Positions 35,755-43,711 of a stretch of 64,000 bases of DNA are shown here, piece after piece. The notes beneath the pieces are model-generated. The model worked only from the letters and a program-made list of their open reading frames with translations. It was not told where the DNA came from and made no database searches. Both the position numbers and the translations under genes were made by a program. The DNA comes from Ahrensia marina (GTDB taxonomy: Bacteria; Pseudomonadota; Alphaproteobacteria; Rhizobiales; Rhizobiaceae), in contig NZ_JXMU01000002.1 of assembly GCF_001293565.1 (NCBI RefSeq), positions 230,277 through 294,276 on the forward strand, in the 5' to 3' direction. Positions within the stretch are counted from its first letter, which is position 1; every line of letters begins with the position of its first letter.

Positions 35755-36494
35755 TGAGCGAACAAAAAAATCTTCTATCACTTAGAAATATTCACAAGGC
35801 CTTTGGCGGCGTAATCGCCATTCAGGATTTTTCACTGGATTTGAAAGCAGGGGAAATCGTTGCTCTTGTTGGCGATAATGGCGCTGGCAAGTCAACATTA
35901 ATTAAGATTATCTCCGGCGTTTACACGCCGACATCCGGTGATATTGAACTGGATGGAGAAGCAATTTCATTTAGAGATGCCAGCACAGCACGCGCGAAGG
36001 GTATCGAGGTTGTTTATCAGGATCTTGCGCTGGCTGACCAGCAACCAGTATTTATGAATATGTTTCTTGGGCGCGAACTGACAAAGCCGCCATTTGGCCT
36101 CTTGGACAAGCAGCGTATGCGGGAGGAATCGCAGCAACTGGTTGATGAACTGGATGTTCGTATTCCCTCTGCAGCTTCTACCATCAGTGAATTGAGTGGC
36201 GGACAAAGACAAGGTATTGCCATTGCTCGGGCTACACACTGGGCAAGCAAGCTAGTCCTATTGGATGAGCCGACGGCTGCGTTGGGCGTTGCGGAAACGG
36301 CGAGAGTGGAAGACCAAATCGCCAAACTGAAGGAAAAGAACCTCGCGATCCTGATAATCAGTCACAGCTTGGATCAGGTCTTTAAATTATCAGACAGAAT
36401 ATGCGTTCTGCGGCGCGGCAAACAGATTGGTGTGCGTGAAACTAAGAACACTGATAAAAATGAAATCGTGTCCATGATCACTGGAGTCGCCTGA
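35754..36494 (+). CDS. CUT2-type ABC transporter ATPase, single-domain (FrcA-like)
   Basis: A 246-residue ATPase with Walker A LVGDNGAGKSTLIKIISG, a LSGGQRQGIAIARA signature, and Walker B LVLLDEPTAALGV. Most CUT2 systems use a duplicated RbsA-type ATPase of about 500 residues. This one has a single nucleotide-binding domain, like FrcA of the Sinorhizobium fructose transporter, and must act as a homodimer. ATG 35754 overlaps the YhfX-like stop by one base. An in-frame upstream start would read into that gene and was rejected. Confidence 0.9.
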   Translation: MSEQKNLLSLRNIHKAFGGVIAIQDFSLDLKAGEIVALVGDNGAGKSTLIKIISGVYTPTSGDIELDGEAISFRDASTARAKGIEVVYQDLALADQQPVFMNMFLGRELTKPPFGLLDKQRMREESQQLVDELDVRIPSAASTISELSGGQRQGIAIARATHWASKLVLLDEPTAALGVAETARVEDQIAKLKEKNLAILIISHSLDQVFKLSDRICVLRRGKQIGVRETKNTDKNEIVSMITGVA

Positions 36495-36495
36495 T

Positions 36496-37533
36496 ATGAA
36501 TCATGCGGTTCTTGAGACGCAAATGTCCAAAGAAATCTTTTCAATACCGGAAGTGTTACATGGGCAAATTGAAGAAGGCCTCGATCTTTATTTGGAGACG
36601 GGCAGGCAGGTTGCTGCTTCCAATCCACGCGGATTTGTAACATGCGCGAGAGGAACGTCAGATAACGCGGCTACGTTTTTCAAATATATTATTGAAACGC
36701 ATACCGGTCTGCCTGTCACTTCAATGGGGCCTTCAGTCGCATCGGTTTATAATGCCCGTTTGAAATTGGATGACTTTGTCTGTCTTACCATTTCTCAATC
36801 AGGTGGCAGCACGGACCTTGCGGCCTTGCAAGCCGCTGCCAGCAGGGGCGGCGCGCGAACAATAGCAATACTGAACGAGACGGATAGCCCTGTCGGGCAA
36901 CAGGCAGATATTGTTTTGCCGATGCTTGCAGGTGCCGAAATAGCTGTGGCAGCGACAAAGTCGTTCGTGAGTTCCTTATTTGCAATTCTCGGTTTCGTTG
37001 CAGGATATACCAACGACAACGAACTGGAAAAAGAACTGCGCAATTTTCCGGGCACTGCGGCAAAGGCCCTTGAATGTGATTGGTCTATGGCTGATTTTGC
37101 GCTGGCGCGTGCGTCTTCTGTTTTTGCGATTGGCCGCGGGCCGGGACTTGCGGTATCAGCCGAAGCTGCGCTCAAATTGAAAGAAACGTGCCGTATTCAT
37201 GCCGAAGTATTCTCAGCGGCTGAAGTGCTGCATGGCCCTGTTGTTCTGGCAGAGAAAAACTTTGCTGCTTTTGTGTTTCAGCCCAGCGATTACGCACAAG
37301 AATCTGTGCTGACTGCTGCACACTCGATGCGTGAAAAAGGGGCTGACGTATTTGCAATCACTACGCAGGCCAATACAGATAGATCGCTGATATCGCCAAC
37401 GACAGATCATAGTCTTTTGATGCCGGTTGTTCAGATCATTGCATTTTACAGATTTGTCGAAGCGCTATCGAGAAAGCTAGGTGAAAACGCAGATGCGCCT
37501 GAAGGGCTTAACAAGGTAACTGTAACTGTTTGA
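36496..37533 (+). CDS. Double-SIS sugar isomerase/deaminase family protein (GlmS/NagB-II-like)
   Basis: A 345-residue protein with two SIS domains, like the isomerase half of GlmS. The first has CARGTSDNAATF, TISQSGGSTDLAAL (phosphosugar-binding Ser/Thr loop) and AGAEIAVAATKSF. The second has FAIGRGPGLAVSAEAALKLKETCRIHAEVFSAAEVLHGP. There is no glutaminase domain, so it is closer to NagB-II, AgaS or FrlB-type deaminases/deglycases that act on amino-sugar or Amadori phosphates. No sugar kinase is visible in the operon, so the origin of a phosphorylated substrate is unexplained. Last gene of the ROK operon. Confidence 0.85.
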   Translation: MNHAVLETQMSKEIFSIPEVLHGQIEEGLDLYLETGRQVAASNPRGFVTCARGTSDNAATFFKYIIETHTGLPVTSMGPSVASVYNARLKLDDFVCLTISQSGGSTDLAALQAAASRGGARTIAILNETDSPVGQQADIVLPMLAGAEIAVAATKSFVSSLFAILGFVAGYTNDNELEKELRNFPGTAAKALECDWSMADFALARASSVFAIGRGPGLAVSAEAALKLKETCRIHAEVFSAAEVLHGPVVLAEKNFAAFVFQPSDYAQESVLTAAHSMREKGADVFAITTQANTDRSLISPTTDHSLLMPVVQIIAFYRFVEALSRKLGENADAPEGLNKVTVTV

Positions 37534-37546
37534 GTTGGCTTTAAAT

Positions 37547-38053
37547 TTAGTCTGCCTCGCCATTGTTACCGATCTTGAGCAGGTAAGATCTGAGTAGATT
37601 GTTCAAATCTGCAAACTCCTTGTCCGAAAAAGGAGCAACAAGCCGCGCCTGTGTGTTGACATGATCTGTCACGGCGTCATCGATAAGCCGCCGACCTTTT
37701 TCTGTTAAGCTGATCAGCACACTGCGCTTATCCTGCGGGTTTTGGATACGCTCTACAAGCTTTTCTTTTACCAACTGATCGATCCGGTTCGTCATTGTGC
37801 CGGATGAAACCATCATCGTTTCGAGTAGTTGATTGGGCGATAGACTATGCGGCGGTCCTGACCGTAAAAGCGTCGCAAGCACATCAAAGCTTGCAGCATT
37901 AATACCGTGACGTGAAAATGTCGCTGCCATTTCACCTGACAGATGAGTTGATACTCTGATCAACTGCCCAATCAGTTCCATCGGCTCTGTATTTAAGTCA
38001 GGTCGCTGCTTTGCCCACTGGGCTCTAATTTCTTTGATATCGAACATCGTCAT
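37547..38053 (-). CDS. MarR-family regulator
   Basis: A 168-residue MarR repressor. The winged helix is clear: LSPNQLLETMMVSSGTMTNRIDQLVKEKLVERI and the wing NPQDKRSVLISLTEKGRRLID. It is divergent from an EamA-type transporter over 74 bp that hold two copies of a palindrome, so it most likely represses both. Start codons 38053 or 38047 are both possible. It converges on the SIS gene with 13 nt between. Confidence 0.9.
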   Translation of the reverse strand: MTMFDIKEIRAQWAKQRPDLNTEPMELIGQLIRVSTHLSGEMAATFSRHGINAASFDVLATLLRSGPPHSLSPNQLLETMMVSSGTMTNRIDQLVKEKLVERIQNPQDKRSVLISLTEKGRRLIDDAVTDHVNTQARLVAPFSDKEFADLNNLLRSYLLKIGNNGEAD

Positions 38054-38060
38054 ATAAAAT

Positions 38061-38120
38061 CTATAATTTATCTTGACGTCAAGATTTATTTATATATCTC
38101 TACGTCAAGATAAATTATAG
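38061..38120. promoter_or_regulatory. Nested palindromic MarR operators
   Basis: Two perfect 19-nt arms (38061-38079 and 38102-38120, opening CTATAATTTATC and ending GATAAATTATAG) face each other over 22 nt. Within them, ATCTTGACGTCAAGAT (38070-38085) is a perfect 16-bp palindrome. TATCTCTACGTCAAGATA (38095-38112) is a second copy with two mismatches. These sit between the divergent starts and are almost certainly twin MarR sites. Confidence 0.85.
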
Positions 38121-38127
38121 GTTTGCC

Positions 38128-38991
38128 ATGACACGTACTTTCGATCTTGCTTTGACCGCTTTTGCACCACTGATCTGGGGAAGCAGTTATATTGTCACGA
38201 CACAGTTTCTTGCGAATCTGGATCCGCTTACAATCTCCTTACTGCGTGCACTGCCCGCAGGACTTTTCCTTTTGTGTTTGGTCAGACAGCTTCCGAAGGG
38301 AAGCTGGATCCCCAAAATGCTGTTGCTCGGCGCTTTGAACTTCTCGATCTTCTGGTCACTTTTGTTTTTTGCCGCTTATCGTCTTCCCGGAGGCGTGGCT
38401 GCGATCATGGGTGCTGTACAACCTCTAATCGTCATTTTTGCCGCCCGAGCATTACTTGGCTCGCCTATCCGCGCTTTATCATTGATTGCCGTTGCCACAG
38501 GCTGCCTGGGCATTACTCTGCTCATCATATCCCCAGAGTCTAAGCTTGATGCGCTCGGTATTATTGCTGGTTTGTTGGGGTCGGCCTCTATGGCATTGGG
38601 CACAGTACTTAGTCGTAAGTGGCAACCGCCAGTTTCTGCTCTGACTTTCACGGCATGGCAGTTGACTGCTGGTGGGTTGCTCTTGCTGCCCTTCGTGGTT
38701 TGGGCTCCAACACAATGGTCAACGATCACGCACACGAATGTTCTGGGACTTGGATATCTTGGCTTGATTGGCGCAGGGCTAACCTATTTTATTTGGCTGC
38801 GCGGTATCAGGAAACTACAGCCCTCAGCTGTTTCCATTTTAGGTTTTCTAAGCCCTATCAGCGCATCACTGCTTGGCTGGTTGGTGTTAAATGAAACGCT
38901 TACGCCGGTGCAGGGATTGGGCATGGTGATTGTTTTGATAAGTGTATTTGCAGGGCAGCACGCACTTAGACCCAAGACCAAGCGGAACTAG
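38128..38991 (+). CDS. EamA/DMT-superfamily transporter
   Basis: A 287-residue protein with about ten membrane helices and two EamA repeats. The first runs from FAPLIWGSSYIVTTQFL to about residue 130, and the second starts near LGIIAGLLGSASMALGTVLSRKW. LPGGVAAIMGAVQPLIVIFAA is the usual end of a repeat. The protein probably exports a metabolite or drug. Which one is unknown. Control by the divergent MarR regulator through the palindromes between them is inferred. Confidence 0.9.
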   Translation: MTRTFDLALTAFAPLIWGSSYIVTTQFLANLDPLTISLLRALPAGLFLLCLVRQLPKGSWIPKMLLLGALNFSIFWSLLFFAAYRLPGGVAAIMGAVQPLIVIFAARALLGSPIRALSLIAVATGCLGITLLIISPESKLDALGIIAGLLGSASMALGTVLSRKWQPPVSALTFTAWQLTAGGLLLLPFVVWAPTQWSTITHTNVLGLGYLGLIGAGLTYFIWLRGIRKLQPSAVSILGFLSPISASLLGWLVLNETLTPVQGLGMVIVLISVFAGQHALRPKTKRN

Positions 38992-39109
38992 GTTGTAATT
39001 ATCAAATCGAGGCAAATTTTTGTAAAGTTCGGCCGAATAGAATGCGTCGATTTGGCATCTTCGATAGGCTCTTATTTCTTATAAGGTTCTGGCTTTAAGG
39101 GGTAAGTAC

Positions 39110-39412
39110 ATGAACAAAGGACTACGGTACGCTGCCTTTGCCGAAGCGTTGACATTGCTGGTACTTGTTTTCGTTGCCATGCCTCTCAAATATGGTGCGC
39201 AGATTCCGGCGGCGACATCAATTATGGGGCCAATTCATGGCATGATGTTCATGCTTTTTATCTGGTTTGTCATTCGCTCATTGTCGGAAGGAACTTTAGA
39301 TCGCGGTGAGGCTGCCCGCCTTATCATCGGTGCATTTCTCCCCTTTGGTGGTATAATCAACGAAAGATGGCTCCGTAACCGGCGCTCTGAAAGGTCAGCG
39401 AATGCTTTATGA
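39110..39412 (+). CDS. DUF3817-family small membrane protein
   Basis: A 100-residue membrane protein with about three hydrophobic segments. LRYAAFAEALTLLVLVFVAMPLKYG and PIHGMMFMLFIW carry the pattern I associate with DUF3817 (MPLKY and GxxHG). The function is unknown. It overlaps the next gene by 11 nt, so the two are co-translated. The start follows AAGGGGTAAGTAC. Confidence 0.72.
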   Translation: MNKGLRYAAFAEALTLLVLVFVAMPLKYGAQIPAATSIMGPIHGMMFMLFIWFVIRSLSEGTLDRGEAARLIIGAFLPFGGIINERWLRNRRSERSANAL

Positions 39413-39800
39413 AATTACAAAAGCCGCCCATATTATCGCGGTGGTGGTTTTAATCGCTGGCATGGTTGCAGCCACATTGTTCTTGATGCGCCCCAATATG
39501 GGTATGTCGAATCTTATAAAAAGATATGACCGGCTTGTTACGACACCAGCAATGCTGTTGGTTTGGGTAATGGGTATCCTGCTTGCGGTACAGGGCGGTT
39601 GGTTTAGCGATGCATGGCTTTGGGTGAAAATTGTATTTGTTGTCGGGCTATCAGGTTTGCACGGCACGATATCAGGCAGGCTACGGCGCTATGATGGCAG
39701 CACTGTCCCGACACAAAACTCAAGCGGATGGATTTTCCTTTCGGCTGGCTTTGCGCTTTTGATTTTGATTGTTTTACTCGTCACAACCAAAGCCTTTTAA
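39402..39800 (+). CDS. CopD/HemJ-like small membrane protein
   Basis: A 132-residue protein with four hydrophobic segments. An N-terminal KAAHIIAVVVLIAGM, RYDRLVTTPAMLLVWVMGILL, WLWVKIVFVVGLSGLHG and a C-terminal helix give the layout of the CopD/HemJ-type (UPF0093-like) fold, in which histidines of the first and third helices may bind heme or metal. HemJ proteins are protoporphyrinogen oxidases, but the match is not close enough to assign that. It is probably a partner of the DUF3817 protein it overlaps. Confidence 0.62.
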   Translation: MLYEITKAAHIIAVVVLIAGMVAATLFLMRPNMGMSNLIKRYDRLVTTPAMLLVWVMGILLAVQGGWFSDAWLWVKIVFVVGLSGLHGTISGRLRRYDGSTVPTQNSSGWIFLSAGFALLILIVLLVTTKAF

Positions 39801-39952
39801 TTTTTCGAATATTGATTTGCGTCGAAGCCGCGTTTGAAATCAGATGTTTAGCCTGTACTTGCCGGTGAAGTATTGCGCGTATTCCTGAAACGAGATGCTG
39901 ATACCTTCTTACATGGCCACATAAAGCACCATAGGCTTGAAAAATTGCATTA

Positions 39953-39991
39953 AATACCTTATCATATGATAAGGTATTAATAGTCATATGA
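39953..39991 (+). promoter_or_regulatory. Antitoxin-type autoregulatory palindrome
   Basis: A perfect 26-bp palindrome fills 39953-39978, with arms AATACCTTATCAT and ATGATAAGGTATT. Its central TCATATGA is repeated at 39984-39991, just before the ribosome site of the antitoxin gene. A symmetrical element this close to a toxin-antitoxin start is the usual sign of repression by the antitoxin or the complex. Confidence 0.8.
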
Positions 39992-39999
39992 GGTGAGTT

Positions 40000-40416
40000 A
40001 TGTCGTTTGCAGTCGCTCACATAGCTGAGCAACCGAAGCTGGTACCCCTACAGGATAAGTCCAAGATAGCAGCTTTAATCAAAGCTGTGGTTAGAACGGC
40101 CGATAGTTGGTCATTGACCAATGCGGAAGCTGCGGCATTGTTCGATGTGCCGACAGCCACATGGAGCCGCATGAAAGCTGGCACTTACGCCGGAAAACTG
40201 GATCAGGATAAGGTTACCCGTGCGAGCTTGCTTATTGGCCTCTATAAGGGATTACGCCTGCTGTTTAACGGGCCATTGACCTATGGTTGGCCCAAAATGC
40301 CCAATAATGGACCGGATTTCATGGGGCGTACACCGATTGAACTTATGATTGCGGGCGGTATTCCGTCCATGATGCGGGTACGCCAGCACATCGATGCACT
40401 TCGGGGCGGGATGTGA
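40000..40416 (+). CDS. MbcA/ParS/Xre-type antitoxin (DUF2384)
   Basis: A 138-residue antitoxin. A helical N-terminal region with an Xre-like HTH (TNAEAAALFDVPTATWSRMKAG) is followed by the DUF2384 toxin-binding part, with LLIGLYKGLRLLFNGP and the block FMGRTPIELMIAGGIPSMMRVRQHIDAL. Such proteins neutralise RES toxins by covering their active site. It overlaps the toxin gene by GTGA and lies behind a palindrome it may bind. Confidence 0.88.
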   Translation: MSFAVAHIAEQPKLVPLQDKSKIAALIKAVVRTADSWSLTNAEAAALFDVPTATWSRMKAGTYAGKLDQDKVTRASLLIGLYKGLRLLFNGPLTYGWPKMPNNGPDFMGRTPIELMIAGGIPSMMRVRQHIDALRGGM

Positions 40417-41119
40417 TTGATCCAAATCAGATTCCGGTCACACAATTTACAGCGCCTGCCACAATCCGGCTGATCTCGACGGCTTACATCGATGAGCCGG
40501 CGATGCGGCCATTGGCCGATAATTCGGACGAGTTGGCTTTTTTGGAAGAGTTGGAGGGCATGACATCTGCCCGGCATGGCAGCGTCATGCCATTACCTGC
40601 AGCCGTTTCAGCTTCTGAATTATTGACGGAGGACAGCGGGCATGGATGGACTTATGTCAACGCTGCTTTTTGCTATACGCGTTCGACAGGCAATCGCTTT
40701 AACGGTCCCGGTAGAGGCGCATGGTACGCAGGGTGGGGAGATAATGCCGTTGAGACTGCTCAAAAAGAGGTGTGCTGGCATCTAAGCCGCGAATTGGAAG
40801 CTGTCGGCGTATTTGATAACAAGACCACATACCGTGAGCTTGTCGCCGGATTACGACTGCTATGTATGATCTGCGTGGACTTCAAGAAGACGCGATTTTC
40901 CAAGCTGATCCGCAGATTGCATATCCTGCAAGCCAATCCTTGGCAGGACAATTACTAAGCATAGGCAGTAATGGCGTTCTCTACCCGTCTGTACGTCATC
41001 CAGAAGGTCAGTGTTTGGCCGCGTTCAGGCCCAATATTATTCAAAATATCAGGCAGGGCTCGACCTGGCTTTTTGCTTGGTCCGGCATTGCCGATCCTGT
41101 CATTCAAAAGGTCGGCTAG
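40413..41119 (+). pseudogene. RES-domain toxin, frameshifted
   Basis: A RES toxin (NAD-degrading family) read in two frames. The first frame, 40413-40958, gives the N-terminal part to about AGL (RNRFNGPGRGAWYAG, TAQKEVCWHLS). It then continues as unrelated sequence to a stop. From about 40850 the frame starting at 40862 gives the rest: MYDLRGL, YPASQSLAGQLL, GVLYPSVRHPEGQCLAAFRP, ending at 41119. A single missing base near GGATTACGACT (about 40848-40858) would join them. If real, the toxin is inactive while the antitoxin stays intact. A sequencing error or programmed slippage are the alternatives. Confidence 0.82.
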
Positions 41120-41153
41120 ATCCGGCAATTAGATTCCATAATACGTAACAGCC

Positions 41154-42182
41154 TTAGGCGGGTGCACGTCCTGTAGAGCGGCCAAGTGTCAATTCTGCTT
41201 CAAGAAGTTTTTCAGGCGGTTTTACGCTTGGGCTTGCAATTATGTCGATGAGCATTGTTGCAAGCTGCCTGCCGGCTTCCCGTACCGATGATTGTGTTGC
41301 TGTAAATAGCGGCACTGAGTCATTGTCACGGAAGTAGGAGAGGCGGTCATCATGAGTGACAATTGAAATATCGTGGCCAATCGTTTTGCCTGTTTCCTGT
41401 ATGGCGCGCAGGGCGCCATAGGCCGTAACGATAGACGAGATCAGCAAGGCTGTCGGCGGATTCTCTGATTTCAGCAGCTCTATTGTTCTATTGTAGCCAT
41501 AGTGCTCGGTCATTTCATTCGTGGACATTATGGCAGGATCAATAGCGATGTTGTGAGACCGTAGAGAGGTTTCATATCCGTCTCTGCGTCTGTGTGCAAA
41601 ATCCATGTGCTCAAGCCCGTTGAGTAGGGCAATGCGTGTGTGACCAAGATCATACAAAAAGTCGGTTGCGCGTTGAAAAGCAGACCGGTTGTTGATGTCC
41701 AGCCAGGCATAGGGAATATCACAGTCGGTCGCTCTGCCATGAACGATGAACGGCAGCCCTAAATCATTAAGAAATGAAATGCGGCCATCGTTAACCGTTG
41801 GGCTTTGAAGAACAACGGCGTCAACCACGCTTTGAGCCTTCATGTCTCTGTAAACTTGGTATTCATCCTCATGAGGCGGGACAATAGACATACTCATCTT
41901 GTAGCCGTTGGCAGAATAAACTTCTCCTACGCCTGCAACAAAGTCAGCAAAAACCGGGTTGAGCATCTCATTTTGATTGGATGTCGAAATAACGTGGCCG
42001 ATTGTAAAAGTCTGACCCATCGCCAAGCCGCGAGCGGATTTGTTGGGCGCATAATTGTTTTGCTTGGCAACGCGCTGCACACGCTCACGCGTACGTTCTG
42101 AAACCTCAGGAAAGCCGTTTAGTGCGCGGCTGACAGTGGTCTGGCTTAGGCCCAAAAGTTCGGAGAGCTCTTTCAAATTCAT
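41154..42182 (-). CDS. aglR: LacI-family repressor of the alpha-glucoside operon
   Basis: A 342-residue LacI protein. The HTH and hinge (1-60) have LKELSELLGLSQTTVSRALNGFPEVSERTRERVQ and NYAPNKSARGL. The sensor domain follows with DAVVLQSPTVNDGRI and RRRDGYETSL. ATG 42182 is preferred: the longer frame begins with TTG and adds only two residues. It is divergent from aglE, and both sides carry AAAGCGCTTT palindromes, as expected for its operators. The genetic order matches aglR of Sinorhizobium meliloti. Confidence 0.9.
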   Translation of the reverse strand: MNLKELSELLGLSQTTVSRALNGFPEVSERTRERVQRVAKQNNYAPNKSARGLAMGQTFTIGHVISTSNQNEMLNPVFADFVAGVGEVYSANGYKMSMSIVPPHEDEYQVYRDMKAQSVVDAVVLQSPTVNDGRISFLNDLGLPFIVHGRATDCDIPYAWLDINNRSAFQRATDFLYDLGHTRIALLNGLEHMDFAHRRRDGYETSLRSHNIAIDPAIMSTNEMTEHYGYNRTIELLKSENPPTALLISSIVTAYGALRAIQETGKTIGHDISIVTHDDRLSYFRDNDSVPLFTATQSSVREAGRQLATMLIDIIASPSVKPPEKLLEAELTLGRSTGRAPA

Positions 42183-42197
42183 AATCAATTTTTATTC

Positions 42198-42207
42198 AAA
42201 GCGCTTT
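42198..42207. promoter_or_regulatory. AglR operator 1
   Basis: AAAGCGCTTT is a perfect palindrome with the central CG typical of LacI-family sites. It lies 16 nt upstream of the aglR start codon, where binding would repress aglR itself. Confidence 0.75.
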
Positions 42208-42308
42208 AAAATTACAACTGAAAAACGTGATTTTCCAAGTTTAATGTCAGTTTCGACGCCGGTGCGTTTGTAATTGAAATCAAAATTTTATGGTTTTTAG
42301 GTAGCCCC

Positions 42309-42360
42309 TTGACAGTATGGCCGCATAGGCTGTTAGTATGAGAAAATCCAAAGCGCTTTG
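42309..42360 (+). promoter_or_regulatory. aglE promoter with AglR operator 2
   Basis: TTGACA (42309-42314) is a perfect -35, with TAGTAT (42334-42339) as a rather distant -10 (19 nt). Immediately downstream CAAAGCGCTTTG (42349-42360) is a perfect 12-bp LacI-type palindrome near the expected transcription start. It shares the AAAGCGCTTT core with the site at 42198, about 152 bp away centre to centre. Confidence 0.75.
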
Positions 42361-42418
42361 AAAAATGATAGTTCTAGTCTATCGGCGATTGGCAGTGACT
42401 AATCTGGGAGGAGAAATT

Positions 42419-43696
42419 ATGGAAACGGTATTTAAACGGGTTATGCTGGCAGGGGTTGCGTCGCTGACCGTTGCAGCGGCAGCAAAAGCTGAGCAGCTTA
42501 CAGTGTTTGGTCCATGGCTTGGGCCGGACCAGAAAAACATCGAAACAGTGTTGGCCGACTTTGCGGAAAAGTCGGGTCATGACGTTCGTTATGTTGGTTC
42601 GGATAGCTTCGAACAACAGATCGTCATTGACGCGGAAGCAGGTTCGGCGCCGAATATTGCGGTGTTTCCACAGCCAGGCTTGGCCGCCGGCATGGCTGAG
42701 CGCGGCTTTTTAACGCCTTTGAAAGATGGCGTGGGAGACTGGATAAAAGAAAATTATGCCGCCGGTCAGTCTTGGGTTGATCTCGGCACGTTCAAAAACA
42801 AAGAAGGCGAAGACGATCTTTTCGGGTTCTTTTACAAAGTCGATGTGAAATCATTGGTCTGGTACAGCCCTGAAAACTTCGAAGATGCTGGCTACGAAGT
42901 TCCTGAAACAATGGAAGACCTGAAGGCTCTGACGAAGCAGATCGCGGAAGACGGGGAAACGCCTTGGTGTATCGGTTTAGGCTCTGGTGGAGCGACCGGC
43001 TGGCCTGCGACCGACTGGGTCGAGGATTTAATGCTTCGCACTCAAGCGCCGGATGTCTACGACAAATGGGTTTCAAACGAAATTAAATTTGACGATCCGG
43101 CGGTAGTCGGCGCTATCGAAGAATTCGGCGAGTTTGCGCGTAATGATGATTATGTTGCCGGCGGCAGCGGCGCAGTTGCTTCAACCGATTTCCGCGATAG
43201 CCCGAAGGGTTTGTTCTCGTCTCCGCCGCAATGCTATATGCACCGGCAGGCTTCATTTATTCCGGCATTCTTTCCTGAAGGAACGGAAATCGGAGCCGAT
43301 GCGGACTTCTTCTACTTTCCGGCCTATGAAGGGAAAGACCTCGGCTCGCCGGTTCTTGGCGCTGGCACAGTTTGGACAATCACAAAAGAAAATCAGGCTG
43401 CGCATGACCTGATAGAATATTTGCAGACCGTTCCTGCACATGAAATTTTCATGGGGCTAGGCGGGTTCCTAACACCGCACAAAGGTGTTGATCTGTCAAA
43501 ATTCTCAACGGACGCTGCTGCCAAGATGAATGAAATTCTTCTGGGTGCAACAACGTTCCGTTTTGATGCTTCCGACCTTATGCCGGGCGGTGTCGGAGCC
43601 GGTTCATTCTGGACGGGTATGGTGGACTATGCAGGCGGTAAAGACGCCTCAGCTGTCGCATCCGACATACAGAAGAGCTGGGACGCGCTTAAGTAA
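42419..43696 (+). CDS. aglE: Alpha-glucoside ABC transporter binding protein
   Basis: A 425-residue periplasmic binding protein of the CUT1 class. The signal peptide ends at AAAAKA. It is followed by EQLTVFGPWLGPDQKNIETVLADFAEKSG. Features such as WCIGLGSGGATGWPATDW and PPQCYMHRQASFIPAFFPEG are those of AglE-type proteins for sucrose, maltose and trehalose. ATG 42419 follows GGGAGGAG. The longer frame would begin inside the operator. It heads the operon aglE-F-G-A-K and is followed by a stem-loop. Confidence 0.9.
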   Translation: METVFKRVMLAGVASLTVAAAAKAEQLTVFGPWLGPDQKNIETVLADFAEKSGHDVRYVGSDSFEQQIVIDAEAGSAPNIAVFPQPGLAAGMAERGFLTPLKDGVGDWIKENYAAGQSWVDLGTFKNKEGEDDLFGFFYKVDVKSLVWYSPENFEDAGYEVPETMEDLKALTKQIAEDGETPWCIGLGSGGATGWPATDWVEDLMLRTQAPDVYDKWVSNEIKFDDPAVVGAIEEFGEFARNDDYVAGGSGAVASTDFRDSPKGLFSSPPQCYMHRQASFIPAFFPEGTEIGADADFFYFPAYEGKDLGSPVLGAGTVWTITKENQAAHDLIEYLQTVPAHEIFMGLGGFLTPHKGVDLSKFSTDAAAKMNEILLGATTFRFDASDLMPGGVGAGSFWTGMVDYAGGKDASAVASDIQKSWDALK

Positions 43697-43711
43697 AATC
43701 TCAATATTATG

